Shown: one piece after another, positions 10,100 through 19,905 of the stretch
Layout: each line of letters begins with the position of its first letter
How positions within the stretch are numbered: the stretch's first letter is position 1
From: Pseudomonas fildesensis
GTDB lineage: Bacteria; Pseudomonadota; Gammaproteobacteria; Pseudomonadales; Pseudomonadaceae
Assembly (NCBI RefSeq): GCF_001050345.1
Contig: NZ_LFMW01000008.1
Span: 62,001 to 126,000 of the forward strand
DNA: 64,000 nucleotides
Direction of reading: 5' to 3'
Position numbers and translations under genes: made by a program
The notes under the pieces: model-generated
What the model saw: only the letters and a program-made list of their open reading frames with translations
What the model was told of the DNA's origin: nothing
The model's database searches: none

Positions 10100-11518
10100 T
10101 CAGGCACCCGGCTGCCAGCCACCCCCAAGCGCAGTCACCAACCCCACACTCGCCTGTAACTGCCGCGTCTGCACCGCCTGCAACGTCCGCTGCGCCTGCA
10201 ATGCTGCCGTCTGTGCGGTGACCACATCCAGATAACTCACGGCACCTGCCTGATAACTGTTCATTGCCAGTGACTGCGTGTGCTGCGCAGCATCCGCCGC
10301 CGCTTGCTCATCCTGCGCCTCAAGCTGCAAATCCCGCAGCTGCGCCAGGTTGTCTTCCACCTCGCGCACGGCTTTGAGCACCTGGCTGCGGTACTGCGCC
10401 GAGGCTTGTTCAAACTCAGCCTTGGCCTGTCGCTCATTGGCACTCAAACGTCCGCCGTCAAAGATCGGCACGTTCATCAACGGCCCCAGCGCCCAATATC
10501 GGTTACCCGCCGACAGCAGATTGCCGACCCCTTGCGTCTGCCCGCCAATCAACCCGGTCAAACTGAAATCCGGATACCACGCCGCCTTGGCCACGCCGAT
10601 ATTGGCGTTGGCCGCAAACACTCGACGCTCCGCCGCAGCGATGTCCGGGCGACGTTGCAGCAGGTGGCTTGGCAACTGTGACGGAATCCCCGGCAGCGCA
10701 ATCAACTGCTGGCTCGGCGGCAATACAAAATTACTGGCCGCCACGCCCACCAGCTCACCGATGGCATGTTCAGTGAGGTTGCGTTGCCCGCGTACTTCAT
10801 CCAGTTGCGCCTTGGCTTCTGCCAACTGATTTTGCGCGCGGGTAAGGTCCAGTTCCGAAGCAATCTGGCCCTCATAGCGACTCCGCGTCAGTTGCAACGC
10901 CTGGCTGAAATCGCCCAGCGAACTATTGAGAATCCGCGCCTGCGCATCCAGCCCAATGAGCTGCACATACAGCGTCGCCAACTGATGTTGCAGGCTCAGG
11001 CGCGCCACCGCCAAATCATCCCCGGCCGCTTGCGCCTGGGCATCACCGGCGGCCACCTGGTTGCGGATTTTGCCCCACAGGTCCAGGTCGTAGCTCAAGG
11101 AAAAACCCGCGGTATTGCTGTTGTATACCGACGGCTGCGTATCACCGCGCAACGGCCTCGAGTCGGATTGGCGCTGGCGCAGTGGTTGTGCGCTGGCGGT
11201 GATTTGCGGGAACAGCCCAGCATGCAACTGGCTGGCGTAAGCCTGGGAAGCATCGAAGTGCGCCAGCGCCGCCGCCAGGTCCGGATTGGCCTTTAGCAGT
11301 TGCTGTTGCAGGTCATTGAGGCGCGAATCGTTGTAGAGCGTCCACCACTCGGGCGCCAGTTGGTCCGACGGTTGCGCACTGTGCCACGGACCATCACGGG
11401 TCTGTTCGCGGTAACCCGCCGGCAGGTCGACCGCCGGCACTGTGTAGGTGGGCGCCATCGAGCAACCTTGCAACGCCAGCAGCATCAACGCCGCGAGGGG
11501 TTTAAGCCTTGGGCGCAT
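10100..11518 (-). CDS. RND efflux outer-membrane factor lipoprotein (NodT/OprM family)
   Basis: Outer-membrane channel (472 aa) of a tripartite efflux pump, two TolC-type repeats forming a trimeric barrel and coiled-coil tunnel. Lipoprotein signal with LQGCS, Cys19 being the lipidated residue. The start is the ATG at 11518 with GGAGG 5 nt upstream, which overlaps the adaptor gene by 17 nt. The final stretch (GLVTALGGGW) is typical of the family. Last gene of a permease-adaptor-channel operon. The substrate is unknown. Confidence 0.92.
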   Translation of the reverse strand: MRPRLKPLAALMLLALQGCSMAPTYTVPAVDLPAGYREQTRDGPWHSAQPSDQLAPEWWTLYNDSRLNDLQQQLLKANPDLAAALAHFDASQAYASQLHAGLFPQITASAQPLRQRQSDSRPLRGDTQPSVYNSNTAGFSLSYDLDLWGKIRNQVAAGDAQAQAAGDDLAVARLSLQHQLATLYVQLIGLDAQARILNSSLGDFSQALQLTRSRYEGQIASELDLTRAQNQLAEAKAQLDEVRGQRNLTEHAIGELVGVAASNFVLPPSQQLIALPGIPSQLPSHLLQRRPDIAAAERRVFAANANIGVAKAAWYPDFSLTGLIGGQTQGVGNLLSAGNRYWALGPLMNVPIFDGGRLSANERQAKAEFEQASAQYRSQVLKAVREVEDNLAQLRDLQLEAQDEQAAADAAQHTQSLAMNSYQAGAVSYLDVVTAQTAALQAQRTLQAVQTRQLQASVGLVTALGGGWQPGA

Positions 11519-12671
11519 GCGCACCTCCGGAGGCGTCGGCCAGTTGCACCGGGTCGCCTTCTCGCAAGGCATCGGGCGGGTTGTCGACCACGCGATCGGC
11601 GGGTTTCAGGCCCTGGTCGATCACCAGGCGTTCACCGAGGTCGAGGCCGATGTGGATGGCTTGCAGGTGCACATGGTTCTGCGCATCCAGCACGGCGACC
11701 TGGGTGCCTTGGGCACGGAAGATCAGGGCGCTGGCAGGAATGCTCACGCCATGGGTGTCCGCCGGAATCGGCAGGGTGGCTTCGGCGTAATCACCGGGCA
11801 GCAACTCGCCATTTGGGTTGTCGGCGACGAACTGGGCGAGCAGGGTACCGGAACGGCGGTCGATGGCGGTGGAGTCGCCGATCAACCGCGCGTTGAAGTG
11901 CTCCCCAGGATGCTCCGGCACGCTCAGCTCGGCTTCGAGGCCGGGGTGAATCACTGCCGCGTAGTTTTGCGGCACCGGCACGTAGAGGCGCAGTTGATGC
12001 GTGTCGGCGATGTTGAACAGTTCCGGATCGCTGTCGGTGTCGGCCTTGATCAACTGGCCGATATCGGTGTTGCGCGCCGTAATTGTCCCGGCAAACGGCG
12101 CGCGGATAGTCTTGTAGCTTTCCAGCGCCGACAGCCGTGCGTAGTCGGCTGCTGCAGCCTCGGCGTTGGCTTTGGCGGCGGCGGCATTGGAGGTTTTTTC
12201 ATCCGCCTCTTGGCGCGATACCGAGTGGCTGGCCAGCAGGTTCTGCCAGCGTGTTGCGGTGGTTGCGGCCAGCCGCGCATTGGCCTGTTCCTGCACCAGG
12301 CGCGCATGGGTTTGCGCGAGTTGCTGGTCGAGGTCGGGGCTGTCGATTTCGGCGAGGATCTGCCCAGCCTTGACCCGGGTGCCAATGTCGGCTTTCCAGT
12401 CTTTCAGGTAACCGCTGACCCGCGCGTGAATCGGCGCCTTGCTCCAGGCTTCAAGGTGCGCGGGCAAGCGCAAGGTGTCGCCGGCGACGTTCTGTTGCGG
12501 CTGGAACACCATCACCTGTGGGATGGCGGCGGTTTCGGTCCAGGCGGTGACCGATTGCTCATGTAGCGTGCGGGCATGCAAGCCGTTGGCGACCAGCAGC
12601 GCGGCGAGCGTCAGGCCGCCGACACCCATGAGCATCAGACGCTTGCGCGAGGGTTTGTGATCAGACGACAT
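11502..12671 (-). CDS. RND efflux periplasmic adaptor subunit (HlyD/MFP family)
   Basis: Membrane-fusion protein of 389 aa. An N-terminal hydrophobic anchor (about 11-28) is followed by a lipoyl half-motif (ARVSGYLKDW), an alpha-hairpin of about residues 115-190 rich in Ala/Gln/Glu, the second lipoyl half (IRAPFAGTI) and a beta-barrel. It bridges the permease and the outer-membrane channel. Its ATG at 12671 lies inside the end of the permease gene (11-nt overlap) and its end overlaps the channel gene, so the three genes are tightly coupled. Confidence 0.92.
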   Translation of the reverse strand: MSSDHKPSRKRLMLMGVGGLTLAALLVANGLHARTLHEQSVTAWTETAAIPQVMVFQPQQNVAGDTLRLPAHLEAWSKAPIHARVSGYLKDWKADIGTRVKAGQILAEIDSPDLDQQLAQTHARLVQEQANARLAATTATRWQNLLASHSVSRQEADEKTSNAAAAKANAEAAAADYARLSALESYKTIRAPFAGTITARNTDIGQLIKADTDSDPELFNIADTHQLRLYVPVPQNYAAVIHPGLEAELSVPEHPGEHFNARLIGDSTAIDRRSGTLLAQFVADNPNGELLPGDYAEATLPIPADTHGVSIPASALIFRAQGTQVAVLDAQNHVHLQAIHIGLDLGERLVIDQGLKPADRVVDNPPDALREGDPVQLADASGGAHAPKA

Positions 12672-15600
12672 GTGGGGTAACTCCTGCAACTGCGCGAGTA
12701 GGGTGACGACCGTGGACCAGGCTGAAGACCACGGGAACAAACAACAAGGTGGCGACGGTGGCGAAGATCAAGCCACCGATCACCGCCCGGCCCAGCGGCG
12801 CGTTTTGCTCCTCGGAAAGGGCCAGCGGCAACATGCCGATGATCATCGCCAGGGCGGTCATGCACACCGGGCGGAAGCGCGTGTAGCCGGCCTCCAGTGC
12901 GGCCTTCAACGCATCGCCATGTTCGGCCAGGCGCTCACGGCAGAAGCTCACCACCAGGATCGAGTTAGCGGTGGCCACGCCCATGCACAATATGGCCCCG
13001 GTCAGCGCCGGCACCGACAGCGAAGTACCGCTGAGGAACAGCATCCACACGATCCCCGCGAGCGCCGCCGGCAAGGCCGTGATGATCACGAATGGGTCGA
13101 CCCACGACTGGAAGTTGACCACGATCAGCAGGTAGATCAGCACCACCGCGCCGAGCAGGCCGAAGCTCAAGCCATTGAACGCCTCATGCAGCGCATCGAT
13201 CTGCCCATGCAGGCTGATTACCGCGCCTTTGGGGCGTAGAGAGGCGGTGTCATCCAGCACTTTTTGTACGTCACGCGCGACGCCGCCGAGGTCGCGGCCT
13301 TGCACGTTGGCGTACAGATCCAGGGTCGGTTCGATGTTGTAGTGGGTCACCACCGCCGGGCTTTGTACGCGGGAGATGGTCGCCACGCCGCCGAGGATTT
13401 GCGACTGACCATCGGCACCCGTCACCGGCAAGGCTTCCAGCGACGGCAAGCTATCGAGACGGTACTGCGGCGTGGCCGCGACGATCGAATACGACACGCC
13501 GTTGGCCGGGTTGAGCCAGAACGTCGGCGCGGTTTGTGAGCTGCCGGCGAGGGAGGCGACCATGCTATTGGTCACGTCCCGTTCGGTAATGCCCAGGCCG
13601 TTGGCGCGCATACGGTCGACATTCACCTGCAGCGACGGGTAGCCGGTGGACTGCTGTATACGCAGGTCAGCGATGCCCGGTACGTGTTGCAGGCGGCGTT
13701 CCAGTTCCACCGCATAGGCGCGGTTTTCTTCGTCGCTGCGCCCGGAGATTTTCACGTCCAGCGGGGCAGGCGCGCCGAAGTTGAGGATTTGGCTGCTGAT
13801 ATCCGCAGGCAGGAACGCGAAGTGGCTTCCGGGAAAGCTTTTCGGCAGCGCTTCACGCAGTTTTTTCACGTAGTTGGCGGTGGGCGCGTGGTCTTTTTTC
13901 AGGCTGACCTGTATATCCCCATCCTGGGGGCCGATGGTGCCGCTGCTGCTGTAGGCCATGTCGATGCCGCTGAGTGGGATGCCGATATTATCGACGATGG
14001 TGTCCAGCTCCTGGGCCGGGATCACTTCTCGAATCCGCGCTTCAATCCGGTCGAAGGCGGCGGCGCTTTCTTCGATGCGCGTGCCCAACGGCAAACGTAC
14101 ATGCAGCGCCAGCGCCCCGGCATCGGTGGCCGGGAAGAAGTCCTGGCCCAGGCTTGGCAGCAGCAGGAACGACGCGAGTACGCAGGCCAGGAAACCGACG
14201 ATAAAGCGCTTGCGACTGCCCAGCGCCAACATCAGCAGGGCATGGTAGGTGTCGCGGATATTCGAGAAGTGCCGCTCGAACCCTTGCTGGAAATTCAGCA
14301 CCGATTGCAGCACAGCGTTGCGCGGTTTCTTGTGTTGCTCGCCCTCATGGTGGTTGATGAACTCATCTTCCGGGTGATGCCCGGCGCCTAGCTCCGATGT
14401 GTGCGGCTTGAGCAGGAACATCGCCAGCGTCGGCACCAGGGTGCGCGAGAGGATGAACGAACTGGCCATGGCAAAGATCACCGCCAGCGCCATCGGCCGG
14501 AACAGGTAACCGGCGATGCCTTGCAGCATGAACATCGGTACAAACACAATGCAGATGCACAGCAGCGACACGAACGCGGGGCCGACAATCTGCGCGGCGC
14601 CGTCGAGGATCGCGGTCTTCACGGCCTTGCCTTGCTCCAGGTGCCAGTTGATGTTTTCGATGGTCACCGTGGCGTCGTCCACCAAAATCCCTACCGCCAA
14701 CGCCAGCCCGCCGAGGGTCATCACGTTGAGGGTTTGCCCGCTGACGGCGAGCAACGCGATGGCCGAGAGCACCGCCAGGGGAATCGATGCCGCGATGATC
14801 AGCGTCGAGCGCCAACTGCCGAGGAACAGCAGGATCATCGCACTGGTCAGCAACGCGGCGATAATGCCTTCCTGGGCCACGCTGCCCACCGATTGCTTGA
14901 CGAATACCGAGGCGTCGCCCAGCAGTGAGGTCTTGAGGGACGGCGGCAGGGTTTCGTTGATGCGCGGCAGCATCTGGCGGATGCCGTCGATGATCGACAG
15001 GGTGGAGATACTGCCGTTTTTCAGCGCCGGCATCAGCACCGCGCGGTGGCCGTCGACACGCACGATGTTGGTCTGCGGCGGCGAGCCGTCACGCACGTGG
15101 GCGACCTGGCCGATGGTGATCAGCGCGCCGTCGACGGTCTTGATCGGCAGGTCGTTCAACTCATCAATAGCCTTGGGGCTGTTGTTGAGCAGGATCGTGT
15201 ATTCGTTGGGGCCGAGCTTGGCGGTGCCCACCGGGATGATCTGGTTCTGCAACGCCAGGGCATTGCCTACGTCCTGGGCTGACAAGCCTTTGGCGGCCAG
15301 CGCCTGGGGATCGAGGTCGAGGGTGATCTGGCGTTGCTTGCCACCCATCGGTGTGGGCATGGCCAGGCCGGGCAGGGCGCTCAAGGGCAGGCGGATATTG
15401 TTCTGCACCAGGTCGCGGATCTTCGCTTCCGAGAGGCTCGGGCTGGAGAACGCCATTTGCAGGATCGGCACCGTGGAGGCGCTGTAGTTAAGGATCAGCG
15501 GCGGCGTGATGCCCGGTGGCATCTGCTTGAGTACGGTTTGTGAGACGGCCGTCACCTGGGCGTTGGCGGTGCGGATATCGACGCCTGGCTGAAAGAAGAT

Positions 15601-15882
15601 CTTGACGATGCCCATGCCGGGCAGCGATTGCGATTCGATGTGTTCGATGTCGTTGACGGTGGTGCTCAGGGAGCGTTCGTAGGTGTAGATCACCCGACCG
15701 GCCATGGCGTCCGGCGACAGGCCGTTGTACTGCCACACCACCGCGACAACAGGGATGCCGATATCGGGAAAAACATCAGTGGGGGTACGCAGGGCCGCCA
15801 TCGGCCCGATGATGCAGATGAATATGGCCAACACGATAAACGTGTAGGGCTTTTGCAGTGCGGTCTTTACCAGCCCGAGCAT
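12661..15882 (-). CDS. RND efflux transporter permease subunit
   Basis: Inner-membrane proton-driven pump of 1073 aa with the two-fold RND plan: TM1, large periplasmic loop, TM2-7, second loop, TM8-12. The paired aspartates of the proton relay are Asp402-Asp403 (ILVDDATV). In TM10, where AcrB has Lys940 (AKNAIL), this protein reads ATANSIL, so the relay lysine is absent. The arginine of FRPVCMT in TM11 is kept. This pattern marks a divergent RND subgroup, not a broken gene. ATG at 15882 with GGAGG upstream. First gene of the pump operon. No adjacent regulator. Confidence 0.92.
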   Translation of the reverse strand: MLGLVKTALQKPYTFIVLAIFICIIGPMAALRTPTDVFPDIGIPVVAVVWQYNGLSPDAMAGRVIYTYERSLSTTVNDIEHIESQSLPGMGIVKIFFQPGVDIRTANAQVTAVSQTVLKQMPPGITPPLILNYSASTVPILQMAFSSPSLSEAKIRDLVQNNIRLPLSALPGLAMPTPMGGKQRQITLDLDPQALAAKGLSAQDVGNALALQNQIIPVGTAKLGPNEYTILLNNSPKAIDELNDLPIKTVDGALITIGQVAHVRDGSPPQTNIVRVDGHRAVLMPALKNGSISTLSIIDGIRQMLPRINETLPPSLKTSLLGDASVFVKQSVGSVAQEGIIAALLTSAMILLFLGSWRSTLIIAASIPLAVLSAIALLAVSGQTLNVMTLGGLALAVGILVDDATVTIENINWHLEQGKAVKTAILDGAAQIVGPAFVSLLCICIVFVPMFMLQGIAGYLFRPMALAVIFAMASSFILSRTLVPTLAMFLLKPHTSELGAGHHPEDEFINHHEGEQHKKPRNAVLQSVLNFQQGFERHFSNIRDTYHALLMLALGSRKRFIVGFLACVLASFLLLPSLGQDFFPATDAGALALHVRLPLGTRIEESAAAFDRIEARIREVIPAQELDTIVDNIGIPLSGIDMAYSSSGTIGPQDGDIQVSLKKDHAPTANYVKKLREALPKSFPGSHFAFLPADISSQILNFGAPAPLDVKISGRSDEENRAYAVELERRLQHVPGIADLRIQQSTGYPSLQVNVDRMRANGLGITERDVTNSMVASLAGSSQTAPTFWLNPANGVSYSIVAATPQYRLDSLPSLEALPVTGADGQSQILGGVATISRVQSPAVVTHYNIEPTLDLYANVQGRDLGGVARDVQKVLDDTASLRPKGAVISLHGQIDALHEAFNGLSFGLLGAVVLIYLLIVVNFQSWVDPFVIITALPAALAGIVWMLFLSGTSLSVPALTGAILCMGVATANSILVVSFCRERLAEHGDALKAALEAGYTRFRPVCMTALAMIIGMLPLALSEEQNAPLGRAVIGGLIFATVATLLFVPVVFSLVHGRHPTRAVAGVTPHVV

Positions 15883-16087
15883 GCGTGAACCTCCAGGGGA
15901 GCAGGATTGCAAACCCCGGCAGTCTTGCCCGACCCACCTAACACGCACCTTTCAGCCAGGTGAAGGAACATTTAGGTAAGGGTTGAAGATCGTTTCATGT
16001 GTATTCATTTGTTCTACAGAAGGCACCTCCCCAAGCTTGCATCCCATCGGACGCTGTCCTTTTACTGATGTTCTTTGGAGCCCTGCC

Positions 16088-16498
16088 ATGTCTCTTAAAC
16101 CGCTGCTGTTGATCCCCGTACTGGGCGCTGTACTGCTGTTGTCGGCCTGCGCCGGCCCGATACCCAAAGCCGACCCGAGCGAAGCCTGGATCGGCTTGAA
16201 GGAAGAAGCACCGAATGACTTGATGGCTGAGCGACTGGACGGCAAGCGCGTGGATGACGGGCGCTTTTTTGAAGTGCCGCCGGGCGATCATCAGTTGGAT
16301 GTGACGTTGTTCGAGGAGGAACCCGGCGACGACAACCAGCAGGACTGCCAGGGTCGGGTCGAGTACAAGCATTTCAAGGCGGGTGAGCACTACACACTGG
16401 TGGAATCCAGCCTGGGCACCACCGTGCGCGCCTCCCTCAAGGATGGTCACGGGCAGGAAGTCGCGGCGACCCAGGACTTCAATTGCATGCCTGGCTAG
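16088..16498 (+). CDS. Conserved lipoprotein of unknown function
   Basis: A 136-residue protein with a lipoprotein signal peptide (LLLSAC, lipidated Cys21). The rest is predicted extracytoplasmic, with an acidic EEEPGDD patch and two cysteines (in QQDCQGR and FNCMPG) that could pair. I recognise no enzymatic motif. The part FFEVPPGDHQLDV resembles the fold of small PEGA/carboxypeptidase-regulatory-like beta proteins, but that is weak. The ATG at 16088 is the first with the signal peptide intact. Its stop overlaps the stop of the convergent small gene. Confidence 0.75.
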   Translation: MSLKPLLLIPVLGAVLLLSACAGPIPKADPSEAWIGLKEEAPNDLMAERLDGKRVDDGRFFEVPPGDHQLDVTLFEEEPGDDNQQDCQGRVEYKHFKAGEHYTLVESSLGTTVRASLKDGHGQEVAATQDFNCMPG

Positions 16499-16656
16499 GC
16501 GTGGTGTACCGCGGCCTTATGCGGCTTGGCGGATACAGCGGATATGACGTGGGGGTGATGGTGCCGGCGGGTAATGCGCAACACCCCCCACAACATGGCG
16601 CCGGCAACCGCCAGCCAACCACAGACCAACATGAAAATCGTTGTTGCAAGGCTCAT
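16495..16656 (-). CDS. Small single-span membrane protein
   Basis: A 53-residue protein with one hydrophobic helix (about residues 5-25) and a basic, histidine-rich tail (RRHHHPH ... HKAAVHH). AAAGGAGG stands 7 nt upstream of the ATG at 16656, a strong ribosome site that argues for a real gene. Its TAG overlaps the TAG of the convergent lipoprotein gene by two bases. I do not recognise the family. The tail could bind metal, which is speculation. Confidence 0.6.
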   Translation of the reverse strand: MSLATTIFMLVCGWLAVAGAMLWGVLRITRRHHHPHVISAVSAKPHKAAVHHA

Positions 16657-16783
16657 CAGGGCCTCCTTTCGCCCCGCAGGGGGCACACACAGTCTTCTCA
16701 ATGGACAGTCTAGCTACTCAACGGTTGCGTGCTATTGACCAATGGTCGTGTCTGTCCAACTTGTTTGCTATATCCACGCCCTT

Positions 16784-16884
16784 TGTAGGCGCGAGCTTGC
16801 TCGCGAAAAACCTGAGGGAGCCACGCTAAACCAGACAACCCGCGTTATCGTTGACGTTTTTCGCGAGCAAGCTCGCTCCTACAG
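16784..16884. repeat. REPIN of the GCGAGCTTGCTCGCG family
   Basis: Arms TGTAGGCGCGAGCTTGCTCG and the inverse GCGAGCAAGCTCGCTCCTAC, about 50 nt apart. The inner spacer (AAACCAG ... CCCGCGTTATCGTT) is conserved in the repeat at 44550-44633, so the whole unit, not just the arms, has been copied. Confidence 0.88.
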
Positions 16885-16942
16885 AAACGTGATTGGGCTA
16901 TGATCACGGCCCTTACCGGCAGTTGATCAAGAGAGTAAAAAA

Positions 16943-17605
16943 TTGCGGTTACGGTCGAACGTTACAACCTCCTTGCTGCTGGCCTGTGCCCTGGGGCTTG
17001 CGGCCTGTTCCAGCCACCCGTCGAAACTGCCTGGCCTGCCAGAGCGCGTGGAGCTCAATGGCGTGCCGACGTTTCGCAGCGAGGCCTACCAGAGCGGTCC
17101 TACGGCTTTAGCCAGCATGCTGTCGCAACAAGGCATTGTCATGACACCGGGCTTGCTGGATAAACCCCTGCACTTGCCAGGCGCCGAGGCGGACCTTGAG
17201 CGCAACATGCAGGTGCTGGCGCGTGAGTACGGGCTGATGGTGTATCCGCTGGATGCCAAGCTGACGTCGGTGCTGGCACAGGTGGCGGCGGGTTACCCGG
17301 TGATGGCGCGCATTGGGGGCAGTTTGTGGTCAGAGGCGCGGTATGTCGTGGTGGTTGGCTTCAACCAGCAGAAAAGTACGGTGCTGCTGCGCTCGGGCAT
17401 GAACCGGCGCCTGTTGATGGACTTCAGCGACTTTGAATCCAAGTGGAGCAGCGCCGGGCACTGGGCAATCCTCACCCTGCGCCCGAGCCAGTTGCCGGCC
17501 AATGTGGATGCACAGCGCTGGCGCGAGTCGGCCAATGCCACTGCGCAGGCGGGGCAAGAGCAGGCGGCAGCGCAGGCGCTCAAGGTACTGGCAGAAAGAA
17601 AGTAA
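16943..17605 (+). CDS. C39-peptidase-like lipoprotein without catalytic residues
   Basis: A 220-residue lipoprotein (LAAC, Cys22) with a papain-like C39 fold. The active-site motif expected to read YQCGPxAL is YQSGPTAL, with Ser51 in place of the cysteine. The later HYVVVxGF motif reads RYVVVVGF, with Arg133 in place of the histidine. It is therefore probably a binding or structural pseudo-peptidase. A helical Ala/Gln-rich tail ends the protein. Start is TTG at 16943, with GAGAG about 8 nt upstream and no better ATG before the signal peptide. A terminator follows. Confidence 0.75.
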   Translation: MRLRSNVTTSLLLACALGLAACSSHPSKLPGLPERVELNGVPTFRSEAYQSGPTALASMLSQQGIVMTPGLLDKPLHLPGAEADLERNMQVLAREYGLMVYPLDAKLTSVLAQVAAGYPVMARIGGSLWSEARYVVVVGFNQQKSTVLLRSGMNRRLLMDFSDFESKWSSAGHWAILTLRPSQLPANVDAQRWRESANATAQAGQEQAAAQALKVLAERK

Positions 17606-17634
17606 AAAAAACGGCGCTCAAGGCGCCGTTTTTG
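17605..17634. terminator. Bidirectional intrinsic terminator
   Basis: ACGGCGC-TCAAG-GCGCCGT hairpin with a run of A before and a run of T after it. It can stop transcription from the C39-like gene (plus) and from pbpG (minus), whose ends converge here. Confidence 0.9.
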
Positions 17635-17644
17635 TGTGTGTCGG

Positions 17645-18568
17645 TTACCGATGGACTTGCGCAGTGTTCGGGCGGTTCTTCAAATTCTTGTCGGCCTTGT
17701 AGCGCAGCGCCACATCCGGTACCGAACCGCTCTTGCCGGTCTCGACCCAGTTACGAATACGGCTGGCATCGGCAAAGTGAGTGAATTTGCCGAAAGCATC
17801 GAGGATCACCAGCGACACCGGGCGGTTGCCCATGCTGGTGACGAGCACCAGACAGTGGCCAGCCTGATTGGTGAAGCCGGTCTTGGTCAGCTTGATGTCC
17901 CAGTTGGCGCGGTTGATCAGGTGGTCGGTGTTGGAGAAACCCAAGGTGTAGTTGGGCTTGCGGAACGCCACGGTTTTTTCCTTGGTGGTGCTCAGCTGGC
18001 TGAGCATCGGAAATTTGTGTGCGTAGGCCAGCAGCTTGCTCAGGTCGCGGGCGGTGGACACGTTGTGGATCGATAGGCCGGTGGGCTCTACGTAGTGGGT
18101 GCTGGTCATGCCCAGGGACTTGGCCTTGGCGTTCATCGCTGCGATGAACGCTGCGTAGCCGCCCGGGTAGTGATGGGCAAGGCTGGCGGCGGCGCGGTTT
18201 TCCGAGGACATCAGGGCGATCAGCAGCATTTCCTTGCGCGGCATCTGGCTGCCGATCTTCACGCGGGAGAACACGCCTTTCATTTCCGGCGTGTCGGTAA
18301 TGTTGATGTCGATGTACTCATCCATGTTCTGCTTGGCTTCGAGCACGATGAGACCGGTCATCAGTTTGCTGACGGACGCGATAGGCACGACCACATCGGG
18401 GTTGCTGGAGTAGATAACCTTGTTGGTCTGCAGATCCACCAGCATGGCGCTGCCGGAAGCAATTTGCAGTTTGGAAGTGTCACGCGGGGCCTGGGTGGTT
18501 TCGGCTGCGTGCGCAAAGGTGCCCGTGAAAGCGAAAAACAGGCTGACAATAGAGAGACGAATTTTCAC
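17645..18568 (-). CDS. pbpG: D-alanyl-D-alanine endopeptidase (penicillin-binding protein 7)
   Basis: Periplasmic low-molecular-mass penicillin-binding protein (307 aa) that cuts peptidoglycan cross-links. Signal peptide 1-21 (FAHA|AE). The serine-peptidase S11 motifs are in order: SVSK with nucleophile Ser65, SEN at 122-124, and KTG at 229-231. The length and lack of a C-terminal membrane anchor fit PBP7/PbpG, not DacA/DacC. Monocistronic between terminators. Confidence 0.92.
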   Translation of the reverse strand: MKIRLSIVSLFFAFTGTFAHAAETTQAPRDTSKLQIASGSAMLVDLQTNKVIYSSNPDVVVPIASVSKLMTGLIVLEAKQNMDEYIDINITDTPEMKGVFSRVKIGSQMPRKEMLLIALMSSENRAAASLAHHYPGGYAAFIAAMNAKAKSLGMTSTHYVEPTGLSIHNVSTARDLSKLLAYAHKFPMLSQLSTTKEKTVAFRKPNYTLGFSNTDHLINRANWDIKLTKTGFTNQAGHCLVLVTSMGNRPVSLVILDAFGKFTHFADASRIRNWVETGKSGSVPDVALRYKADKNLKNRPNTAQVHR

Positions 18569-18731
18569 GCGGATGAACTCGCTAAAAAAGTAAGGAAATA
18601 CCGTTCGTGAACGGTTTCTTGATAAATGCCGTTACATTTTAGGAGTATGGACGAGAGACTGTCGAATGTTCTTCTAAAACAAGACGAAAGTGCTTAAAAA
18701 CTAAGAAAAAACAGGTTTTATGACGGGCAAT

Positions 18732-18762
18732 AAAAAGCCCTGCGATAAGGCAGGGCTTTTTC
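18732..18762 (-). terminator. folD intrinsic terminator
   Basis: Hairpin AGCCCTGC-GATAAG-GCAGGGCT flanked by A on the left and T on the right, 15 nt past the folD stop codon. Symmetric enough to act in both directions. Confidence 0.88.
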
Positions 18763-18776
18763 AGTGCTGCCGGTTA

Positions 18777-19631
18777 TTAGTCGTGCAGGGTTTCGGCTGC
18801 ATACAGGGTGTTTTCCAGCAGGCAGGCTCGGGTCATCGGGCCGACGCCACCAGGCACTGGAGTGATCCAGCCGGCACGGGGCAGGGCGGTTTCGTACACC
18901 ACGTCGCCGACAAGCTTGCCGTCTTCCTGACGGTTGATGCCCACATCGATCACGATGGCGCCTTCCTTGATCCACTCGCCTTTGACCAGGCCGGGTTTGC
19001 CTGCAGCGACGACTACCAGATCGGCACGTCCGACGTGGCCGGCAAGGTCCTTGGTGAAGCGGTGGGTGACAGTGACGGTGCAGCCGGCCAGCAGCAATTC
19101 CATCGCCATCGGGCGGCCAACGATGTTGGAGGCGCCGACGACGACGGCGTCGAGGCCGTACAAGTCCACGCCGGTGCTTTCCAGCAAGGTCATGATGCCT
19201 TTCGGCGTGCATGGGCGTAGCAGCGGGATACGCTGGGCCAGGCGGCCGACGTTATAAGGGTGGAAACCGTCGACGTCCTTGTCCGGGCGGATGCGCTCCA
19301 GCAATTGGGAGGCGTCCAAGTGACCGGGCAAAGGCAGCTGGAGCAGGATGCCGTCGATGTTCGGGTCATCGTTGAGGCCGTCAATCAGGTCCGTGAGGCC
19401 CTGTTGAGTGGTGTCGGAAGGCAAGTCGTAGGCCTTGGAGATAAAGCCGACCTCTTCACAGTCTTTACGCTTGTGCGAGACATAAACCTGAGAGGCAGGA
19501 TCGCTGCCGACCAGGATCACCGCGAGGCCCGGCGTGCGCAGACCTTGCTGGCTACGCTCGGTGACGCGTTTGGCGATCTGCTGGCGCAGGCTGGCGGCGA
19601 TTGATTTGCCGTCGATAAGTTGTGCAGTCAT
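18777..19631 (-). CDS. folD: Bifunctional methylenetetrahydrofolate dehydrogenase/cyclohydrolase
   Basis: FolD (284 aa, the usual length) interconverts 5,10-methylene-, methenyl- and 10-formyl-tetrahydrofolate, supplying one-carbon units. Catalytic Lys54 lies in YVSHKRK. The other family signatures are DKDVDGFHP, the Rossmann GASNIVGRP and the C-terminal PGGVGPMT. It is transcribed away from the tRNA cluster and ends at its own terminator. Confidence 0.96.
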   Translation of the reverse strand: MTAQLIDGKSIAASLRQQIAKRVTERSQQGLRTPGLAVILVGSDPASQVYVSHKRKDCEEVGFISKAYDLPSDTTQQGLTDLIDGLNDDPNIDGILLQLPLPGHLDASQLLERIRPDKDVDGFHPYNVGRLAQRIPLLRPCTPKGIMTLLESTGVDLYGLDAVVVGASNIVGRPMAMELLLAGCTVTVTHRFTKDLAGHVGRADLVVVAAGKPGLVKGEWIKEGAIVIDVGINRQEDGKLVGDVVYETALPRAGWITPVPGGVGPMTRACLLENTLYAAETLHD

Positions 19632-19763
19632 TACGCGTGATTAACCATCGAGAGGGGGAAGAAAAGTGCGCGCATTCTCGCACGCCATGGCGCGAGGGCA
19701 AAGGCGCTTGGTCTGCAAATTGTCCTAACTCCTTAAATAAAATGAATTTTTTTCAAAAAAGAT

Positions 19764-19792
19764 TTGACGGGTTTCCGGGGCATCTATACTAT
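19764..19792 (+). promoter_or_regulatory. Sigma70-type promoter of the tRNA cluster
   Basis: TTGACG at 19764-19769 and a TATACTAT -10 region at 19785-19792 (TACTAT gives a 17-nt spacer). A GC-rich TCGTCGCAC discriminator follows, as expected for a stable-RNA promoter. It lies about 110 nt upstream of the first tRNA. Confidence 0.75.
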
Positions 19793-19905
19793 TCGTCGCA
19801 CTTGTCGGGCACAGCCTAGCACTGGTTACGAAAGCCGCGCAGAATGCTGTTCTGCAAGGTTGGAAGCACTTAGTTTGTAATCCTCCAAGAGTACAGATTA
19901 ATAAG

